NCBI GenBank assembly: GCA_016793805.1
Contig: JAEUIZ010000044.1
Location: 1 to 64,000 of the forward strand
From: Phycisphaerae bacterium
Lineage (GTDB): Bacteria; Planctomycetota; Phycisphaerae; Phycisphaerales; UBA1924
Direction: 5' to 3'
DNA: 64,000 nt
The notes beneath the pieces are model-generated. The model saw only the letters and a program-made list of their open reading frames with translations, had not been told where the DNA came from and searched no databases. This document shows positions 60,910 to 64,000 of this stretch, in pieces. Position 1 is the first letter of the stretch. Each line of letters opens with the position of its first letter. The position numbers and the translations under genes were made by a program.

Positions 60910-61604
60910 GCGGCACTCCCTCGCCCTCGCACCGAGGCGAGACGCCGCGCCAGCAGGCCCTGGGGCGATCCCCGTCGCGTCAAGTCGACCACCGGGATCC
61001 CGCCTCGGGTGGTCTCCGCGGCGCCGCGACCGAGGACCGACGCCCGCTCCGCGCCCGCCGAGCCGCGATCGAATCGCTCCAGGAGCGACTGGAATCGCTT
61101 CGACATCGATTCGCCGGCGTCGTCGCGCGCCTTGGTGAGGATCGAGGCCACATCGTCCGCGTCCACCATCTCGCACAGCGTGGTGAAACTCGACGAGAGC
61201 CCGAGCCGCCCCCCGCTGGTCTGCGACAGGAGCAGCACGCGGCGATCCACACGCAGGAGCACCAGGGTCGCGCCGCGGGCGACCGGATATCGGCCGAGCA
61301 CCTCGAGCACGCCCGCGGGCGCCCGTCCGCCCGCGCCGAGCGCCGCACGCAGCCCCGGGCTCCGCCGGGCCACGGCCTTGAGCCCGACGCCGACGCCGAG
61401 CGCGAGGATGACGACGACGGCCAGCGATCCGACGACCCGACCCGCACCGACTGCGGACCCGCCGTCGCGCGCGTCTCCCCGTGCCGCGTCCTGCTCGGGC
61501 GTTCGCCCCGGCGTGCCGAGCGGCACGCGCTCGATCGCGGGCGCCTGGCCGAGCGCCGCTGTCGCCGTGCATGCCGCCGCCGCGATTGCCGCGATCCGTC
61601 GCAC
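60906..61604 (-). CDS. fliO: Flagellar biogenesis protein FliO
   Basis: GTG 61604. A signal peptide (AAIAAAACTATAALG) and one membrane segment (VVGSLAVVVILALGVGVGL, about 58-76) precede the FliO domain: APAGVLEVLGRYPVARGATL and VLLRVDRRVLLLSQTSGGRL. The gene is 232 codons, longer than most FliO because of the C-terminal basic tail. It stabilises FliP assembly. Between fliN and fliP. Confidence 0.85.
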   Translation of the reverse strand: MRRIAAIAAAACTATAALGQAPAIERVPLGTPGRTPEQDAARGDARDGGSAVGAGRVVGSLAVVVILALGVGVGLKAVARRSPGLRAALGAGGRAPAGVLEVLGRYPVARGATLVLLRVDRRVLLLSQTSGGRLGLSSSFTTLCEMVDADDVASILTKARDDAGESMSKRFQSLLERFDRGSAGAERASVLGRGAAETTRGGIPVVDLTRRGSPQGLLARRLASVRGRGSAA

Positions 61605-61643
61605 CGTGGCCCTCCTGGCCGAATCCGGGAACTCCGTTCCCGC

Positions 61644-62156
61644 CTAACCCTTGGCGTGCTTTCCTTTCGCCTGCGGGGGCTTCTGCTCGGCTTCCGCGCC
61701 GATGATCTCGTGGATGCGGACGCAGAAGTTATCGTTGAGGACGAGCACCTCGCCCCGGGCGATGTGCCGATGGTTCACGTACACGTCCACCGGGTCGCCC
61801 GCGAGCTTGTCGAGCTCGACGACCGCGCCCTCCCCGAGTTTGAGCACGTCCTCGACGAGCATCCGCGTGCGGCCGAGCTCGATCGTGACGTTGAGATCGA
61901 CGTCCGAGAGCAACTCGATGCCCTTGCCCGCGTCGCCCCCGGCTCCCGGCCCGAACTTCTCGAGTGTCACGGGCTGGGCCTGCGCGGCCATCGCTTCCGC
62001 CATGGCCGCCGCCACGGGGTCTTCCACCGCCGCCGAGGCCGGCGCTGGCGCGGGATCGGGCGTCGGATCGTTCAGGCTGGCGATCGCGGCCTGCGCCGCC
62101 GCCAGGGCCGCCTCCGCTGCCGCGCTCGCCGCCTTGTTGTCGCTCGGCTCTGCCAT
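61644..62156 (-). CDS. fliN: Flagellar motor switch protein FliN (Ala/Pro-rich N-terminus)
   Basis: 170 residues. The N-terminal 80 are Ala/Pro/Asp-rich with no visible fold; the C-terminal SpoA domain has [40 protein letters not shown] and [20 protein letters not shown]. It is a C-ring component that contacts FliM and CheY. ATG 62156 starts MAEPSDNKA. The upstream gene is GH15, so this is the first gene of the export cluster here. Confidence 0.9.
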   Translation of the reverse strand: MAEPSDNKAASAAAEAALAAAQAAIASLNDPTPDPAPAPASAAVEDPVAAAMAEAMAAQAQPVTLEKFGPGAGGDAGKGIELLSDVDLNVTIELGRTRMLVEDVLKLGEGAVVELDKLAGDPVDVYVNHRHIARGEVLVLNDNFCVRIHEIIGAEAEQKPPQAKGKHAKG

Positions 62157-62278
62157 CCTGGCCTTCCACGCAAACCCAGGGACGCTCCGGTCCCGTGTGG
62201 TTCGCTCATCGGATATCGGCCCGCCGTCGCGCTACTTTTGGCCCGGCTCGCGCAAGACTTGCCGAATCCGCGCGGGAC

Positions 62279-64000
62279 CTACGGGAGGGCGCTCATCTCG
62301 GTCTCGACCTCGGCCGAACCGGGCCCGCGGGCCGTCCCGCGCGTCAGTTCCTGATGCTTCCGCAGGTACTCCGTCACCACCGTGACCACCGTCGCGTGGC
62401 TCCAGGTCAGCGGGCTCACCCCCAAGGGCTGGCCCGTGTACGGATGGAACTGCTCCGCGAGCACGCCCGACTCCAGGGCCCGGCCCGCGGTCCACTCCAG
62501 GTACGCCAGCGCCTCGCGCAACTCGGCCAGATTCAGCGCCCGCGCGATCCGGTGCTGCGCGTGCCAGAGCGTGCAGATCACCCACGGATTCCCCGGCACC
62601 TCCGCGATCCGCTCCCGCTCGACCTGGTGGAAGTAGTCGTGCTCGTAGCGGGCGCACCCCCCCACGTCCGTCTTGATCCACAGCCGCTCGCGGATCGAGG
62701 CCATCTCGGCCTCGACCATCGGATCGCGGGCGTGCATCGCGCCAAACGCGAACAGCGCGAAGTTCGCCGAGTCGCGCGTCAGGTCGAGCCGATACCCCCC
62801 GCCGGGGAGCGGTGTGGCCATCCGCGCGAACCGCTGCCGATCCGGAACCCAGAGGTGCTTCTTGATCGCGCGGACCATCCGCTCGGCGTGCTCGGCATAG
62901 CGGGCCGCGCGGTCGGGCTCCCCGAAGTCCTGCGCGAACGCCGCCGCCGCCCGCAGCGCCCCCACCACCGACGCGACCGTGAACGTGTGGACCCCGCGAC
63001 GCTCCTCCCACAAGTCCCACGACGGCAGCGGGAGCCCGTTCTCATCCTGATACGAGATCATCCACTCCGCCGGGCGGACCACCAGCGCCTCGTACAGCGG
63101 CTTGACGAACTCGACCTCGCGGAACGCCTCGAAGTGCCGGCGGAGCGCCCACACCACCAGCGCCGTCTCGTCCTCCTGGATCGGGAGCACCCGCTGCCCC
63201 TCGATCACCCAGGGGTGCCACGAACTGGCCAACTGGCCCAGCGGGGTGTACTTGTGGAGGAAGTACCCGTCGCGCTCGATGACGCGAGCGGCAAACTCGA
63301 AGAACCGCCGCGACACCTCGCCGTGGTTCGAGAGCGTCAGCGCGTGCGAGACCAGCGCCCCGTCCCGCATCCAGCAGTAACTGTAGTGGTCGCCGCCAAA
63401 GGCCGTCACGTCGCTGTCGTTCGCCGCGACGATCGCCCCGCGGTTGTCGATCTGCGTCCGCATCACCAACTGCGACCGTGCGTACAACTGCCGGATCGCC
63501 GAGGGCAGCGGCGACGTGTCCACCGCCTCGCGCCGGCACCACAGCCGCCAATACGCCTCGGTCCGCGCGATCATCCGCTCCGGGCCCACCTCCACCACCC
63601 GACGGTTCAACTGCTTGACCGCCTGGTACGACGGCCCGCACACCGCCCAGAGCGTCGCGCTCCCCTGCTCGTGCGCTCGAACGGGAACGTGCAGCCCGAC
63701 CGTCGCGTCCACCGATCCCTGGCTGATCGCGTTCCGACCCAGCACCCCGTCCTCGGCATCGCGCCACGTCCCCTCCGCACCGCCCAGCCGCTTCGTGCCG
63801 ATCGCCCAGTGGTCGATCCCCAGTTTGTGCTCGTCGCGCGCGCACACCAGGAAGTACGAGTCGTCCTTATAGATGATGACCGAGTTGGTCGCCGGGTCGT
63901 AGTTCGCCGTGTCACCAACCGCCGTCCCGCGAATCGAAAGGTCAAAGTGGAAGAACAGCCGGACATCCCGCGGCTTGCCCAAAAGGTCCCGAACCAGGCA
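62279..64000 (-). CDS. Glycoside hydrolase family 15 (glucoamylase-like), N-terminus cut by the window
   Basis: The frame runs to the window edge, so the start is outside. Visible: N-terminal beta domain (DVRLFFHFDLSIRGTAVGD), then the GH15 alpha/alpha barrel with FGGDHYSYCWMRDGALVSHA, SSWHPWVIEGQRVLPIQEDE, SWDLWEERRGVHTFT (first catalytic Glu region) and SGVLAEQFHPYTGQPLG (second catalytic Glu). GH15 enzymes release glucose from the non-reducing ends of alpha-glucans such as starch, or act on related disaccharides. No signal peptide can be judged. It is on the same strand as fliN, 122 bases away. Confidence 0.88.
   Translation of the reverse strand, partial: CLVRDLLGKPRDVRLFFHFDLSIRGTAVGDTANYDPATNSVIIYKDDSYFLVCARDEHKLGIDHWAIGTKRLGGAEGTWRDAEDGVLGRNAISQGSVDATVGLHVPVRAHEQGSATLWAVCGPSYQAVKQLNRRVVEVGPERMIARTEAYWRLWCRREAVDTSPLPSAIRQLYARSQLVMRTQIDNRGAIVAANDSDVTAFGGDHYSYCWMRDGALVSHALTLSNHGEVSRRFFEFAARVIERDGYFLHKYTPLGQLASSWHPWVIEGQRVLPIQEDETALVVWALRRHFEAFREVEFVKPLYEALVVRPAEWMISYQDENGLPLPSWDLWEERRGVHTFTVASVVGALRAAAAFAQDFGEPDRAARYAEHAERMVRAIKKHLWVPDRQRFARMATPLPGGGYRLDLTRDSANFALFAFGAMHARDPMVEAEMASIRERLWIKTDVGGCARYEHDYFHQVERERIAEVPGNPWVICTLWHAQHRIARALNLAELREALAYLEWTAGRALESGVLAEQFHPYTGQPLGVSPLTWSHATVVTVVTEYLRKHQELTRGTARGPGSAEVETEMSALP

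Overview
The window is high-GC bacterial DNA. Its gene content (giant YD-repeat protein with dockerin-like motifs, a planctomycete-type tRNA-targeting integrase, an ArfB-like release-factor homologue, a sigma-28/FlhF/FlhG/FlhA flagellar cluster) suggests a member of the Planctomycetota, probably Phycisphaerae-like. That placement is inference; no rRNA is present. Left edge (1-6.7 kb): the end of an IS5-like insertion sequence, phage-like small genes including a frameshifted terminase-small-subunit-like gene, and a type II restriction-modification pair (intact SPPY methyltransferase, BglII/BstYI-like endonuclease broken by one in-frame TAG). Middle (6.7-38.4 kb): this segment lies between two exact 50-bp repeats. 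The right copy is the 3' two-thirds of an intact tRNA-Lys(CTT) gene, with a tyrosine integrase beside it. The left copy is a tRNA fragment still followed by a tRNA-type intrinsic terminator. The layout is that of an integrated element of about 31.7 kb. Inside it, left to right: a ParB-methyltransferase fusion, small regulators and a chain of overlapping tiny genes; a seven-gene minus-strand operon for a type II secretion apparatus (secretin GspD, ATPase GspE, GspC/L/M-like proteins, TPR lipoprotein); divergently from it, a 2348-residue Sec-exported RHS/YD-repeat protein followed by displaced RHS tip cassettes and candidate immunity genes; a SIR2-like (possibly defence) protein; a short tyrosine recombinase; a type ISP restriction-enzyme remnant; and a replication/integration module (HTH/excisionase-like protein, P4-type primase-helicase, integrase). 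Whether all 31.7 kb moves as one unit, or the secretion/RHS block is a later insertion or rearrangement, cannot be settled from sequence alone. Right side (38.4-64 kb) looks like ordinary chromosome: DnaJ-like chaperone, sugar-phosphate transferase, S41 protease, TsaD, ArfB-like factor, a large Eco57I-type methyltransferase, Sir2 deacylase, TPR lipoprotein, FolK, flagellar sigma factor, and a minus-strand flagellar export cluster fliN-fliO-fliP-fliQ-fliR-flhB-flhA-flhF-flhG, ending in a glucoamylase-like GH15 gene cut by the window edge. The flagellar genes encode the export gate and its placement/regulatory GTPase and ATPase. A plausible working picture of the element is that the T2SS-like operon and the divergent RHS gene, sharing a symmetric promoter/operator, form an export system for a polymorphic-toxin-like surface protein whose tips can be swapped from the cassettes downstream.
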